A stretch of DNA of 64,000 nucleotides from Promicromonospora iranensis (GTDB lineage Bacteria; Actinomycetota; Actinomycetes; Actinomycetales; Cellulomonadaceae): contig NZ_JAJQQP010000001.1 of NCBI RefSeq assembly GCF_028994805.1, forward strand, positions 1 to 64,000, given 5' to 3'. Numbering within the stretch: the stretch's first letter is position 1; each line of letters opens with the position of its first letter. The notes under the pieces were generated by a model that worked only from the letters and a program-made list of their open reading frames with translations, did no database searches and was not told where the DNA came from. Positions 16,986 to 26,251 of this stretch are shown piece after piece. Made by a program: the position numbers and the translations under genes.

Positions 16986-17996
16986 TCAGTACTCGCGCGT
17001 GGGGAGCGCTTCCTTGGCCGACTCCTGGTCGAACGCCAGGTCCTCGACGACGATGCGCTTCTCGACCTCTTCGCCGGCGACGACCTTCTGGGCGATCTCC
17101 GCCAGGTCCGGCCCGAGCAGCGGGTTGCACTCGACGATGTAGTTGATCTTGCCGTCGGCGAGCGCCTGCATGCCGTCCTTGACGGCGTCGATCGTGACGA
17201 TCTTGATGTCCTCGCCCGGCGTCATGCCGGCCGCCTCGATGGCCTCGATCGCGCCGAGCCCCATGTCGTCGTTGTGCGCGAACACGAGGTCGATGTCGTC
17301 GTGCTTGTTGAGGAAGCCCTCCATCACGGTCTTGCCCTCGGCACGCGTGAAGTTGCCGGTCTGGCTGTCGATGATCTCCAGGTCCGAGCCCGCGACGGCC
17401 GACTCGAAGCCTTCCTTGCGGTCGATCGCCGGGGCGGCTCCCGTGGTGCCCTGCAGCTCGACGGCCTTGTACCCCTCGCCGTCGTACTGCTCGACGACCC
17501 ACTCGCCGGCCATCTCGCCCTCCTTGACGAAGTCGGAGCCGATGAACGACTCGTAGAGGGTCTCGTCGCTCGAGTCGACGGCGCGGTCGGTGAGGATCAC
17601 GGGGATCCCTGCCGCCTTGGCCTCCTGGAGCACCGGGTCCCATCCGGTCTCGACCACCGGGGAGAACGCGATGACGTCCACGCCCTGGGTGATGTAGGAC
17701 CGGATCGCCTGGATCTGGTTCTCCTGCTTCTGCTGCGCGTCGGAGAACTTGAGGTCGAAGCCGTTCTCCGCGGTGAGCGTGTCCTGGATGGACTTGGTGT
17801 TGGCGGCTCGCCACCCGGACTCGGCGCCCACCTGCGAGAAGCCGAGGGTGATGACGCCGTCGTCGGTGGTGGCGGCGTCGGTCTCGCCTCCACCGGCCGG
17901 CTCACCACCGGCATCCGAGGCGCAGGCGCCCAGCGTGAACAGCGAGGCTACGGACACCGCGGCCAGAATGGTGCGGGTCAGGGTCGTGCGTGCCAT
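16986..17996 (-). CDS. ytfQ: CUT2 sugar-binding lipoprotein (YtfQ family)
   Basis: This 336-residue periplasmic-binding-like lipoprotein has a signal with lipobox LGAC (Cys25), then a family 4 fold. ITLGFSQVGAESGWR, AFSPVVETGWDPVL, VILTDRAVDSSD and VFAHNDDMGLGAIEAIEAAG match the furanose-binding YtfQ group. ATG has an AAGGAGGAGA ribosome site. A near-perfect class B operator lies at 18061-18074. That operator is shared with araBDA, which argues that the ligand is L-arabinose, perhaps the furanose form. It is the first gene of the importer operon. Confidence 0.9.
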   Translation of the reverse strand: MARTTLTRTILAAVSVASLFTLGACASDAGGEPAGGGETDAATTDDGVITLGFSQVGAESGWRAANTKSIQDTLTAENGFDLKFSDAQQKQENQIQAIRSYITQGVDVIAFSPVVETGWDPVLQEAKAAGIPVILTDRAVDSSDETLYESFIGSDFVKEGEMAGEWVVEQYDGEGYKAVELQGTTGAAPAIDRKEGFESAVAGSDLEIIDSQTGNFTRAEGKTVMEGFLNKHDDIDLVFAHNDDMGLGAIEAIEAAGMTPGEDIKIVTIDAVKDGMQALADGKINYIVECNPLLGPDLAEIAQKVVAGEEVEKRIVVEDLAFDQESAKEALPTREY

Positions 17997-18060
17997 GTCT
18001 CCTCCTTGAGATCCTGCACGGCATCGTGCGAGGACGAGCGGGGTATGTGCCCGCCTCGAA

Positions 18061-18074
18061 TGTTAGCGCTCACA
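18061..18074. promoter_or_regulatory. Class B LacI operator before the CUT2 importer
   Basis: TGTTAGCGCTCACA (reverse complement TGTGAGCGCTAACA) is nearly palindromic and identical to the site at 33472-33485 before araB. On the minus strand, TAACAT overlapping the site end could be the -10 box. It is 65 bases upstream of the ytfQ start. Confidence 0.8.
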
Positions 18075-18128
18075 TGGCACCTTTCATAGAGCGTCACGTC
18101 ACGGTCCAGTAACGAGTCCGCCAACGAG

Positions 18129-18163
18129 TCCGGCCCGTTCTCACCCTCCGGAGAACGGCCGGA
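18129..18163. terminator. Hairpin after the anchored GH43 gene
   Basis: TCCGGCCCGTTCTC (18129-18142) pairs with GAGAACGGCCGGA (18151-18163) with one bulged C. It lies 22 bases past the stop of the leftward gene at 18185. Confidence 0.6.
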
Positions 18164-18184
18164 CCCACCCTTCGATACGGCCTG

Positions 18185-19216
18185 TCAGCGCACCCCGGCA
18201 GCCACCGGCCAGCCGTCGTCCGACCACGCCAGCTCCTGGATCGCCAGCCGGAAGTCGCCGTCCGACGCGCCGTCGTAGTAGTGGAAGGCGAGGTGCCCGC
18301 GGGAGACCGACTGCCCGCCCGGCCCGACCATCGCGCCCTCGGTGCCGAGCACCGGCGTACCGCCGCCCAGCACGAGATCCTTCCCGTCGGCGTCCACGTA
18401 CGGGCCGGCGACCTCCCGCGACCGCCCGACCGCGATGTTGTAGGTCGACTCGGCGCCGCGGCAGCAGAGGTCCCGGGAGAAGAACAGGTAGTACCAGCCG
18501 TCCCGCTCGACGACGTAGGGCGCCTCGATGGGGTTGTCGGGCACGCCGATCCGGCTCGCGACCGTGACGGGCTCGGCGCCCGCCACCGGCTTGCCGCCGG
18601 GCCACTCCAGCGGGAGCACCTGGAGCCCGCCCCAGAACGACCCGAAGAACAGCCAGGGGTCACCTTCGGCGTCCTCGACGATGCCGGGGTCGATCGCGTT
18701 GAAGTTGTCCCTCCCCGGTACCGACTCGACGACCATGCCCTGGTCCGTCCAGCCGTAGCCGGGGGCGTCCGGATCCGGTGTCGTACCCGTGCGCAGACCG
18801 ATCGCCGAGCGGTTCGAACCGAACGTCGACGCCGAGTAGTAGAGGTACCAGGTGCCGTCGTGCTCGTAGAGCTCGGGCGCCCAGAGGTTCTCGACGCCGT
18901 CGACGGTGTCGCGGACCCACTGCGGGTCGGAGCTCGCGTCCCAGGCGGTGCCGGCCTCCGCCCAGGTACGCCCGCCGTCGTCGGAACGGCGTACCTGCGG
19001 TGCGCCGGCCCCGACGTGCGCGTCGCCGGTCGAGTACACGAACCACGGCTCGCCGTCGGCCCCGGCGACCAGGGCGGGGTCGTGCACCCGGAGGTCCCCC
19101 GCCAGGTCGAGCACCCGAGGACGGGGCTCCCACGGCCTGGTGAGGACCAGTGCCGCCACCGCGACGGCGACACAGACCGCCGCCACCGCGACGACGGCGG
19201 TCCGACGCCGGATCAC
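18185..19216 (-). CDS. Membrane-anchored or secreted GH43 arabinanase
   Basis: This 343-residue protein has a single N-terminal hydrophobic segment (about 7-27) with no clear cleavage site, so it is probably anchored outside the membrane. The GH43 propeller shows Asp46 (RVHDPAL), Asp176 (NAIDPGI) and Glu231 (IEAPYV) as catalytic candidates, with LWAPELYEHDGTWYLYYSAS typical of endo-1,5-alpha-arabinanases of the GH43 subfamily 4/5 type. GTG start overlaps the stop of the GH51 gene (GTGA), so the two are coupled. The secreted paralogue at 27416-28492 shares the same motif order. Confidence 0.9.
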   Translation of the reverse strand: MIRRRTAVVAVAAVCVAVAVAALVLTRPWEPRPRVLDLAGDLRVHDPALVAGADGEPWFVYSTGDAHVGAGAPQVRRSDDGGRTWAEAGTAWDASSDPQWVRDTVDGVENLWAPELYEHDGTWYLYYSASTFGSNRSAIGLRTGTTPDPDAPGYGWTDQGMVVESVPGRDNFNAIDPGIVEDAEGDPWLFFGSFWGGLQVLPLEWPGGKPVAGAEPVTVASRIGVPDNPIEAPYVVERDGWYYLFFSRDLCCRGAESTYNIAVGRSREVAGPYVDADGKDLVLGGGTPVLGTEGAMVGPGGQSVSRGHLAFHYYDGASDGDFRLAIQELAWSDDGWPVAAGVR

Positions 19217-20724
19217 TCGCGCTCCAGGCGCAGCATCGACCAGGAGACCGGGGGCAGCTCGGCCCGCACGCGGTCGTCGGCCACCTTCGCCGACGTGTTG
19301 GGCTGCGGCAGCACGCTGGTGTCGTCGTCAGCGGTGGCCTGCCAGGTGTGGTCGGGGTTCGACAGCGTGACCGCCTCGGCCACGCGCATGCCCGGGAAGC
19401 CGCGGAGGTCGACGTCGAGGACGACCGGCTCGGTCAGCGACCGGTTCACGGCGAACACCACCACGTCGCCGGACTCGGCGTCGTGCGTGGCGACGGCGTC
19501 GAGCACGGCGACGTCGCCGAACTTGGCGGTCTCGTGCACGGGCGAGTCGATCGCCAGGCGCAGCACCTCGCCGGCCGCGTGGCGGGCGGTCAGGGCGAAC
19601 GGGTGGAAGATCGTCTGCTTCCAGATACGCCCGCCCGGCTCGGTCATGATCGGCGCGATCACGTTGACGAGCTGGGCCATCGACGCCGAGTGCACGCGGT
19701 CGGTGTTCCGCAGCAGGGAGATGAGCATGTTGCCCACCACGACGGCGTCGGCCACGTTGTAGCGGTCCTCGAGCAGCACGGGCGCCACCGGCCAGTCGTC
19801 GCCCGACGGCGGCCGCGACTCGGCGCGCTTCTGGTACCAGACGTTCCACTCGTCGAACGAGATGTGCACGCGCTTGGTCTGCTTGCGGGCCGCGCGCACG
19901 GCGTCGGCGGTGGCGGCGACCGACTCCACGAAGTGGTCCATGTCCACGACCGAGGCCAGGAACGACGCCAGGTCGCCGTCCTCCTCCCAGTAGTAGGCGT
20001 GCGCGGAGATGTAGTCCACGTGCTCGTACGCCTCGGTCAGGACCACCCGCTCCCACTCGCCGAACGTGGGCATCTGCGACCCCGACGACCCGCACACGAC
20101 GAGCTCGAGGCCGGGGTCGATCATCCGCATGGCCCGGGCCGTCTCCGCGGCCAGGCGCCCGTACTCCTGCGGGGTCTTGCTGCCGATCTGCCAGGGGCCG
20201 TCCATCTCGTTGCCCAGGCACCACATCGTGATCCGGTACGGCTCCTCGGCACCGTTGGCCCGGCGCTGGTCCGCCCAGTACGAGCCACCCGGGACGTTGC
20301 AGTACTCGAGCAGGTCGAGCGCCTCCTGGACACCGCGGGTGCCCAGGTTGACGGCCATCATCGGCTCGACGCCGGCCTTGGCCGCCCAGCGCATGAACTC
20401 GTCGACGCCGACGAGGTTCGGCTCGGTCGAGTGCCAGGCCAGGTCCAGCCGCGGCGTGCGCTGCTCGACCGGCCCCACGGCGTCCTCCCACCGGTAGCCG
20501 GAGACGAAGTTGCCGCCCGGGTAGCGGACCGTCGAGACGCCGAGCTCTCGCGTGAGCTCGATGACGTCACCACGGAAGCCGTCGGCATCGGCGGTGGGGT
20601 GCCCCGGGTCGTGGATCCCGGTGTACACGCAGCGCCCGAGGTGCTCGACGAACGAGCCGAAGGTGCGGCGACGCACGGGTCCGACGACAAAAGCAGGGTC
20701 GAGGGAGACGGTGGCGGAGTGCAT
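19213..20724 (-). CDS. abfA: GH51 alpha-L-arabinofuranosidase, cytoplasmic (copy 2)
   Basis: This 503-residue enzyme has acid/base Glu173 (GNEMDG) and nucleophile Glu292 (FDEWNVWY), no signal peptide and the N-terminal FGSFVEHLGR motif. It is clearly paralogous to the enzyme at 5410-6942. GAGAGGA precedes the ATG. It diverges from the importer at 20922 across a gap holding two class A operators. Its coupled partner is an anchored GH43, so one transcript supplies extracellular cutting and intracellular hydrolysis. Confidence 0.95.
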   Translation of the reverse strand: MHSATVSLDPAFVVGPVRRRTFGSFVEHLGRCVYTGIHDPGHPTADADGFRGDVIELTRELGVSTVRYPGGNFVSGYRWEDAVGPVEQRTPRLDLAWHSTEPNLVGVDEFMRWAAKAGVEPMMAVNLGTRGVQEALDLLEYCNVPGGSYWADQRRANGAEEPYRITMWCLGNEMDGPWQIGSKTPQEYGRLAAETARAMRMIDPGLELVVCGSSGSQMPTFGEWERVVLTEAYEHVDYISAHAYYWEEDGDLASFLASVVDMDHFVESVAATADAVRAARKQTKRVHISFDEWNVWYQKRAESRPPSGDDWPVAPVLLEDRYNVADAVVVGNMLISLLRNTDRVHSASMAQLVNVIAPIMTEPGGRIWKQTIFHPFALTARHAAGEVLRLAIDSPVHETAKFGDVAVLDAVATHDAESGDVVVFAVNRSLTEPVVLDVDLRGFPGMRVAEAVTLSNPDHTWQATADDDTSVLPQPNTSAKVADDRVRAELPPVSWSMLRLERE

Positions 20725-20759
20725 GAAGGTCCTCTCGTGACGGCAGCGATGCCGCGGGT

Positions 20760-20773
20760 ATACATCGTTGTAG
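20760..20773. promoter_or_regulatory. Class A LacI operator, GH51 side of the divergent gap
   Basis: atacatcgttgtag is within one base of the full site at 27370 (ctacatcgttgtag). It is 36 bases before the GH51 start at 20724, suited to block that leftward promoter. Confidence 0.75.
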
Positions 20774-20802
20774 AAGTGATGCTAGCGTGTGGCTCATCGA
20801 TT

Positions 20803-20816
20803 TTCCATCGATGTAA
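20803..20816. promoter_or_regulatory. Class A LacI operator, importer side of the divergent gap
   Basis: ttccatcgatgtaa has a perfectly palindromic CATCGATG core. Its centre is 43 bases from that of the site at 20760, about four helical turns, so a repressor pair could act cooperatively. It is 106 bases before the binding-protein start. Confidence 0.65.
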
Positions 20817-20921
20817 CTTCAAGGTCGAAGAGACAAACCGGCACGCTCCGCGACACGTTGTGCCCGCCACTTCCGGCGGCACCGCCCGCACCCAGCAGCC
20901 CGGCTCACGAGAGGAACCGTG

Positions 20922-22271
20922 ATGAAGAAGTCACGCCTGACCACCGGCATCGTCGCTGGCCTGGTCCTGGCCTCCACCGCTGCGTGCAGCGCTGGTTCGG
21001 GAACTGACGACGACGGCAAGCTCACCTTCATGTTCCGTGGGGGCGAGGACGAGAAGGCCGCCTACCAGGAGGCCATCGACAGGTTCTCCGAGGAGAGCGG
21101 CGTCGAGGTCGAGGTCATCGTCACCGACGCCGACCAGTACGCCACCAAGCTCCAGGCCGCGATCTCGGGCAACAACGTGCCCGACGTGTTCTACATCGAG
21201 CAGGCCAACCTGCAGTCCTACGTGACGTCGGGCGTGCTGCTCGACATCACCGACCACGTCGAGGCCTCCGGCGTCGACCTGGACAATCTGTGGGAGTACG
21301 GCGTCGACTCCTACCGCTACGACGGCACGATCCAGGGCACGCCCGAGGGCGCGCTCTACGGCCTGCCGAAGGACGTCGGCCCGTTCGCCATGGGCTACAA
21401 CAAGACGATGCTCGAGGCCGAGGGCATCGAGCTGCCGAGCCCCGACGAGCCCTACACCTGGGACGACTGGCTCGAGGTGCTGAAGAAGGTCACCAAGGAC
21501 ACCGACGGTGACAAGAAGATCGACCAGTGGGGCACCGGCCTCAACGTCCAGTGGAACATGCAGGGCTTCGCCTGGAGCAACGGCGCCGACTGGACCAACG
21601 AGGACCGCACCGAGGTCACCGTGGACACCCCCGAGATGGCCGAGGCGATGCAGTACATCGCCGACATGACCACCGTGGACGAGGTCACCCCGAACGCCGA
21701 GCAGGCGGCCACGCTGGACACGTACCAGCGCTGGATGGAGGGCCAGATCGCCTTCTTCCCCGTGGGCCCCTGGGACGTGAGCACGTACAACGAGCTCGAC
21801 TTCGACTACGACCTCATCCCGTTCCCCGCCGGTTCCACCGGTGAGCCCGCGACGTGGATCGGCTCGCTCGGCATCGGCGTCTCGGCGACGACCGCCATGC
21901 CGGAGGAGGCCGCCGAGCTGGTGACCTACCTGTCCGCCGACGAGACGGCGCAGCAGACCCTGGTCGACGCGGGCATCCAGGTGCCCAACCTCAAGGACAT
22001 GGCCGCCGAGTGGGCGGCCGAGGAGGGCGCGAGCCCGGCCAACCGCCAGGAGTTCCTCGACATCGTCGAGGACTACGGGCGCCCGATGCCTGCCGCCATG
22101 ACCTACGGTGCCGCCTGGTACGACGAGATGTGGACCAACATCCAGCCCGTCATCGACGGTCAGCAGGACGCCGCGGAGTACCTCGCCGAGGTGGAGCCGC
22201 GCATGCAGGCCCTGCTCGACGAGTCCAACGCCCAGGCCGAGCAGGCCGCGGCCGCGAGCGCCGGCAACTAG
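20922..22271 (+). CDS. Extracellular sugar-binding lipoprotein of the second CUT1 importer
   Basis: This 449-residue lipoprotein (lipobox STAAC, Cys22) has a family 1 binding-protein fold. ATG at 20922 is preferred to the adjacent GTG because the AGAGGA ribosome site is better spaced. It starts an operon with two permeases, a cytoplasmic GH43 and a DUF624 membrane protein. Oligosaccharides trimmed by the anchored GH43 encoded across the divergent gap are the likely cargo. Confidence 0.9.
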   Translation: MKKSRLTTGIVAGLVLASTAACSAGSGTDDDGKLTFMFRGGEDEKAAYQEAIDRFSEESGVEVEVIVTDADQYATKLQAAISGNNVPDVFYIEQANLQSYVTSGVLLDITDHVEASGVDLDNLWEYGVDSYRYDGTIQGTPEGALYGLPKDVGPFAMGYNKTMLEAEGIELPSPDEPYTWDDWLEVLKKVTKDTDGDKKIDQWGTGLNVQWNMQGFAWSNGADWTNEDRTEVTVDTPEMAEAMQYIADMTTVDEVTPNAEQAATLDTYQRWMEGQIAFFPVGPWDVSTYNELDFDYDLIPFPAGSTGEPATWIGSLGIGVSATTAMPEEAAELVTYLSADETAQQTLVDAGIQVPNLKDMAAEWAAEEGASPANRQEFLDIVEDYGRPMPAAMTYGAAWYDEMWTNIQPVIDGQQDAAEYLAEVEPRMQALLDESNAQAEQAAAASAGN

Positions 22272-22282
22272 CCCTCGTCCTT

Positions 22283-22345
22283 GGTTGTGGGCGTGATCGT
22301 TGCGCCTCTCGCGGTCAGGAAGTCGCAACGATCGCGCCCACAACC
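22283..22345. repeat. Family 1 palindromic repeat inside the importer operon
   Basis: GGTTGTGGGCGTGATCGTTG and two more bases (22283-22304) pair with 22324-22345, one mismatch. It lies between the binding-protein and first permease genes, the usual place for a stabilising hairpin that keeps binding protein in excess. Confidence 0.8.
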
Positions 22346-22369
22346 CGGGCCACTGCAGAGAGGAACGTC

Positions 22370-23263
22370 ATGGCTGGCTCGACTTCGCGCCTGCACCGGT
22401 CCGAGCACCGCTGGGCTCTCGCCTTCGTCGCGGCCCCGGTGATCGGCTACCTGCTGTTCACGCTGTACCCCGTGGGCTTCGCGGTCTACGCCTCCTTGAC
22501 GAACTGGAACGGCCTCGGGGTCATGCGGTTCGTCGGTCTCGAGAACTACGTCCGGCTCGTCAGCGACAAGAACTTTCTCGAGTCGCTCTACAACACGTTC
22601 TTCTACATGATCGGCATCCCGATCGGCCTGGCCGTGTCGCTGGCCCTGGCCGTCGCGATGAACCGCAAGATCGTGGGCCTCACCGCGTTCCGCACCATCT
22701 ACTACGTGCCGGTCATCTCGTCCCTCGCGGCGATCGCCATCCTGTGGCAGTGGGCGTACAACGGCGACTTCGGCCTGGTCAACCAGGCGCTGGCTCTCGT
22801 CGGCATCGACGGGCCCAACTGGCTGGCGAGCACGTTCTGGGCCAAGCCGGCGATCATCCTCATGGCCATCTGGAAGGGCCTCGGGTTCTCGATGATCCTG
22901 TACCTGGCCGCCATCCAGTCGGTGCCGCGCTCGCTCTACGAGGCCGCGCAGCTCGACGGCGCGAACGGCTGGCAGCGGTTCCGCACCATCACGCTGCCCA
23001 TGGTCCGCCCGGTGACGTTCTTCCTGGTCGTGACCAACGTGATCGCCGGTGCGCAGCTGTTCACCGAGATCAACATCATGACGCCGACCGGTGGGCCGGA
23101 GTACAGCACCGCGTCCGCCGTCTGGCACATCTGGCGACAGGCGTTCAAGTACCAGCAGATGGGGTACGCGACGGCCATGGCGATCGTGCTCGGCCTGCTC
23201 ATCCTCGTCGTCACCCTGATCCAGTTCCGCCTGAACCGGCGCAACAGCTTCGTCATCGACTGA
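22370..23263 (+). CDS. CUT1 sugar ABC transporter permease (MalF type)
   Basis: This 297-residue permease has about six membrane segments and the EAA loop YEAAQLDGANGWQRFRTITLP. ATG follows GAGAGGA by five bases. The preceding 98-base gap is unusual for this operon and holds a palindromic repeat. It pairs with the permease at 23276. No ATPase gene is near. Confidence 0.92.
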   Translation: MAGSTSRLHRSEHRWALAFVAAPVIGYLLFTLYPVGFAVYASLTNWNGLGVMRFVGLENYVRLVSDKNFLESLYNTFFYMIGIPIGLAVSLALAVAMNRKIVGLTAFRTIYYVPVISSLAAIAILWQWAYNGDFGLVNQALALVGIDGPNWLASTFWAKPAIILMAIWKGLGFSMILYLAAIQSVPRSLYEAAQLDGANGWQRFRTITLPMVRPVTFFLVVTNVIAGAQLFTEINIMTPTGGPEYSTASAVWHIWRQAFKYQQMGYATAMAIVLGLLILVVTLIQFRLNRRNSFVID

Positions 23264-23275
23264 GCCGGAGGAATC

Positions 23276-24211
23276 ATGAGTCTTACGACGGCCCAGAGCC
23301 GCGAGCCCCTGAACCGCACCCCTCTCGGCGGCGTCCCGCTCGGCCGCAAAGCCCCCGGCCGCGCCCCGATGAGCCGCACCACGAGCACCCGGATCGGCGA
23401 CTGGCTGGTCTTCGTCCTGCTCTCCGCCGGGGCGGTCGTGATGATCGCCCCGCTGGTCTGGATGTTCTCGACGTCCTTGAAGACCAAGAACGAGGTCTTC
23501 GCCCTACCGCCCGTGTGGATCCCCGAGGTGCCCCAGTGGGACACCTACGTGCGGATGTGGCAGGACTCCAACATCCTGACCGGGTTCCAGAACAGCTTCA
23601 TCGTGGCGGCGTCCGTCACGCTGCTGGGCATGGTCACGTGCTCGATGGCGGCGTTCGCCATCGCGAAGATGCGCCTGCCGTTCCGCAACCTCATCTTCAT
23701 CGGCATGCTGACCGGGATCATGATCCCGTACCCGACGCTGATGATCCCGCAGTTCGTGATGTTCTCGCGGATCGGCTGGGTGGACACGCTCCTGCCGCTG
23801 ATCGTCCCGGCGATCTTCGGCAACATCCTCGTGATCTTCTTCCTGCGGCAGTACCTCGAGAACGTGCCGAACTCGATCATCGAGGCGGCCAAGATCGACG
23901 GCGCGAACTTCTGGCAGGTCTTCTGGCGGCTGATCTTCCCGATCATCCGGCCGGCGGTGGCCGCCCAGTTCATCCTCTGGTTCATGATGGTCTGGAACGA
24001 CTACCTGGCACCGATCCTGTACCTGAACACGCCGGAGCGGCAGACGCTCCAGGTGGTCATCGCCAACATGAACGTGCAGTACGCGACCCAGCGGGACTAC
24101 CCGCTGATCATGGCCGCGTCGTTCGTCGCGCTGCTGCCGATCCTCGCGGTCTTCCTGATCTTCCAGCGGCAGATCATCGAGTCCGTCGCCCTCACCGGGA
24201 CCAAGGGCTGA
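23276..24211 (+). CDS. CUT1 sugar ABC transporter permease (MalG type)
   Basis: This 311-residue permease has a 40-residue hydrophilic N-terminus, six membrane segments and the EAA loop IEAAKIDGANFWQVFWRLIFP. A CCGGAGGAATC ribosome site precedes ATG. It is followed after one base by the GH43 gene, so import and hydrolysis are coupled at translation. Confidence 0.92.
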   Translation: MSLTTAQSREPLNRTPLGGVPLGRKAPGRAPMSRTTSTRIGDWLVFVLLSAGAVVMIAPLVWMFSTSLKTKNEVFALPPVWIPEVPQWDTYVRMWQDSNILTGFQNSFIVAASVTLLGMVTCSMAAFAIAKMRLPFRNLIFIGMLTGIMIPYPTLMIPQFVMFSRIGWVDTLLPLIVPAIFGNILVIFFLRQYLENVPNSIIEAAKIDGANFWQVFWRLIFPIIRPAVAAQFILWFMMVWNDYLAPILYLNTPERQTLQVVIANMNVQYATQRDYPLIMAASFVALLPILAVFLIFQRQIIESVALTGTKG

Positions 24212-24212
24212 C

Positions 24213-25586
24213 ATGGACACCTCCACCTGGGGCGGACGGCACGTCCACGACCCCACCGTCGTCCGCGACGACGACGGCACCTACTGGATGTTCTCCACGG
24301 ACGCGCGGTCGGACGGGCCGGTGCGCGCCGGCGTGCAGGTGCGTACCTCGCGCGACCTGGTGAGCTGGACGTTCCACGGCTGGGCGCTCGACGGCGTTCC
24401 CGGTCCGGCTGCCGACTGGTCCGGGGCGCCGGGCCTGTGGGCGCCCGACGTCGTCCGGGCGGGTGAGCCGGGCGCCGAGTGGCGCATGTACTACTCCGCG
24501 TCGACGTTCGGGTCGCGCCGGTCGGCGATCGGCCTCGCGGTCGCCCCGCACCCGTCGGGCCCGTGGACCGACCGCGGCATCGTCGTCGCGAGCGACCACG
24601 TGGACGGCCCGCCCGGGTTCGGACATCCCAACGCGATCGACGCGAACCTCGTCACCGAGCGACCCGGTGGGCGCCAGTGGCTGGTCTACGGGTCGTTCTT
24701 CGGCGGCATCTACGCCCTGCCCGTCGACCCGGCCACCGGGTTCGTCGTCGACCCACCCGCACCCGGCGCGCTGCGTGACGCTCCGGGAACGCTGCTGGCC
24801 CGCCGCTCGCGGCGCGCCGACGGCGCGGTCGAGGGCGCGTTCGTCCTCCCCCGGCCTGACGGCGGCTGGGCGCTGCTGGTCTCGTACGACTCGCTGGCCG
24901 GGCCGTACCACCTGCGTGCGGCCGTGGGGGACGACGTCGCGGGGCCGTTCCGGGACCGGGCCGGGCAGCTGATGACCGACGGTGCGGCCGGGACCGAGGG
25001 CGCGGCGTCCGGCGTCGACCCGTGGCGGATCGGCGTGCCAGTCCTGGCGAGCCACCGCCTGGCCGGCGGTCCGGGCCTCCTCGCGCCGGGCCACGCGTCG
25101 GTCCTCACCGAGCCCGGGCGGCAGCTCCTGGTCCACCACGTGCGCGACGCCGACGCCCCGACCGAGCACCGTGTCCAGGTCCGCCGGCTCGTGTGGACCC
25201 ACGACGGCTGGCCCGTGATCTCACCGCAGCCCTGGGCCGGCCCGGACCGGGAGGACGACGACACGGGTGGCTGGCCCGCCGACCCCGGCGCGCTCGACGG
25301 CACCTGGGAGGTGCTCGACGTCGGCGCCATGCCCGCGAAGGTCGCCGACGGCGAGACCGGGACCCTCGGCGAGGTGCTCGACGGCGCCCTCGCCGGCGTC
25401 GGCGCGGCGCGCCCGCTCGGCGCGGGCCGCTTCACCTGGGGGCCGGACGACGAGGCGGCCGCCACCGGCTGGACGGCGGTCGTCTTCCCCGCCTGGGACG
25501 CCGTGCGCGACCGTGCGACCCTGTGCCTGGCGGCGACGGACCACGCCGGTCGAACGGTGACCGGTACGAGAGTGGACGACCGGTGA
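24213..25586 (+). CDS. Cytoplasmic GH43 arabinan-oligosaccharide hydrolase with C-terminal extension
   Basis: This 457-residue protein lacks a signal peptide. The GH43 propeller (about 5-345) has catalytic candidates Asp13 (HVHDPTV), Asp143 (NAIDANL) and Glu207 (VEGAFV). A C-terminal part (about 360-457) with TWEVLDVGAMPAK looks like the small beta-barrel found behind some arabinanases. It starts one base after the permease stop and overlaps the next gene by four bases (GTGA). It probably cuts imported arabino-oligosaccharides. The exact GH43 subfamily is unsettled. Confidence 0.85.
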   Translation: MDTSTWGGRHVHDPTVVRDDDGTYWMFSTDARSDGPVRAGVQVRTSRDLVSWTFHGWALDGVPGPAADWSGAPGLWAPDVVRAGEPGAEWRMYYSASTFGSRRSAIGLAVAPHPSGPWTDRGIVVASDHVDGPPGFGHPNAIDANLVTERPGGRQWLVYGSFFGGIYALPVDPATGFVVDPPAPGALRDAPGTLLARRSRRADGAVEGAFVLPRPDGGWALLVSYDSLAGPYHLRAAVGDDVAGPFRDRAGQLMTDGAAGTEGAASGVDPWRIGVPVLASHRLAGGPGLLAPGHASVLTEPGRQLLVHHVRDADAPTEHRVQVRRLVWTHDGWPVISPQPWAGPDREDDDTGGWPADPGALDGTWEVLDVGAMPAKVADGETGTLGEVLDGALAGVGAARPLGAGRFTWGPDDEAAATGWTAVVFPAWDAVRDRATLCLAATDHAGRTVTGTRVDDR

Positions 25587-26251
25587 CCGAGCTCAGGCCG
25601 GACAAGCCGGTGCGCGACACCTCGGCCGAGGACGAGCTCGGCTGGACCGGCGGGGTGATGCGGGTGCTCCGCCGCGTCACCCGCCTGGTCGAGGTCAACG
25701 TCCTGGTCCTGCTGGGTGCGCTCGCCGGCGGCGTCGTGCTGGGACTGTGGCCCGCGGTGCGGGCGGCCAGCGCCCTGCTGCTCGACGCCGACGCGACCGA
25801 GTCACCCTGGCGGCCGTTCTGGCGGGCGTGGCGGGACGACTGGCGCCGGACCAACCTGCTCGGTGCTCCGCTGACCGTGGTGGGCGCGGCGCTGGCCCTC
25901 GACTTCCTCGTCCTCGGGCAGCTGGACGGTCCGGCGCGGGCGGCCCTGCAGGCGGGGCTCGTCCTGGTCGGGGTGTGGACCGCCGTCGCGCTGGCCTACT
26001 GGCCGCGCGTGGTGCTGCGCTACGACCGGTCCGCGTTCGACACGTGGCGCTTCCTGCTGCTGAGCCCCCCGCTGGGCCCCGGCACGGCGGCGGGCGCGGT
26101 GGTGGTGCTCGGCGTGTGCGGCCTGGTGGCGTACGTGGTGCCGTTGCTCGGGCTGCTCGCCGGGATCGCGGTGCCGCTGTGGCTCAGCGGGCTGATGGTC
26201 GACGAGCGCCTGAACCGGATCGACGAGGTCAGCCGGCCGGCAGAGGGCTGA
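25583..26251 (+). CDS. DUF624/YesL-family membrane protein
   Basis: This 222-residue protein with about five hydrophobic segments resembles DUF624 (YesL) proteins, which often accompany CUT1 importers. Visible marks are an LVEVNVLVLLG first segment, GLWPAVRAA and PWRPFWRAWRDDWRR. Function is unknown; a chaperone or regulatory role for the importer has been suggested by linkage. The GTG start overlaps the GH43 stop. Its last 23 bases overlap the end of the convergent LacI gene. Confidence 0.75.
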   Translation: MTELRPDKPVRDTSAEDELGWTGGVMRVLRRVTRLVEVNVLVLLGALAGGVVLGLWPAVRAASALLLDADATESPWRPFWRAWRDDWRRTNLLGAPLTVVGAALALDFLVLGQLDGPARAALQAGLVLVGVWTAVALAYWPRVVLRYDRSAFDTWRFLLLSPPLGPGTAAGAVVVLGVCGLVAYVVPLLGLLAGIAVPLWLSGLMVDERLNRIDEVSRPAEG

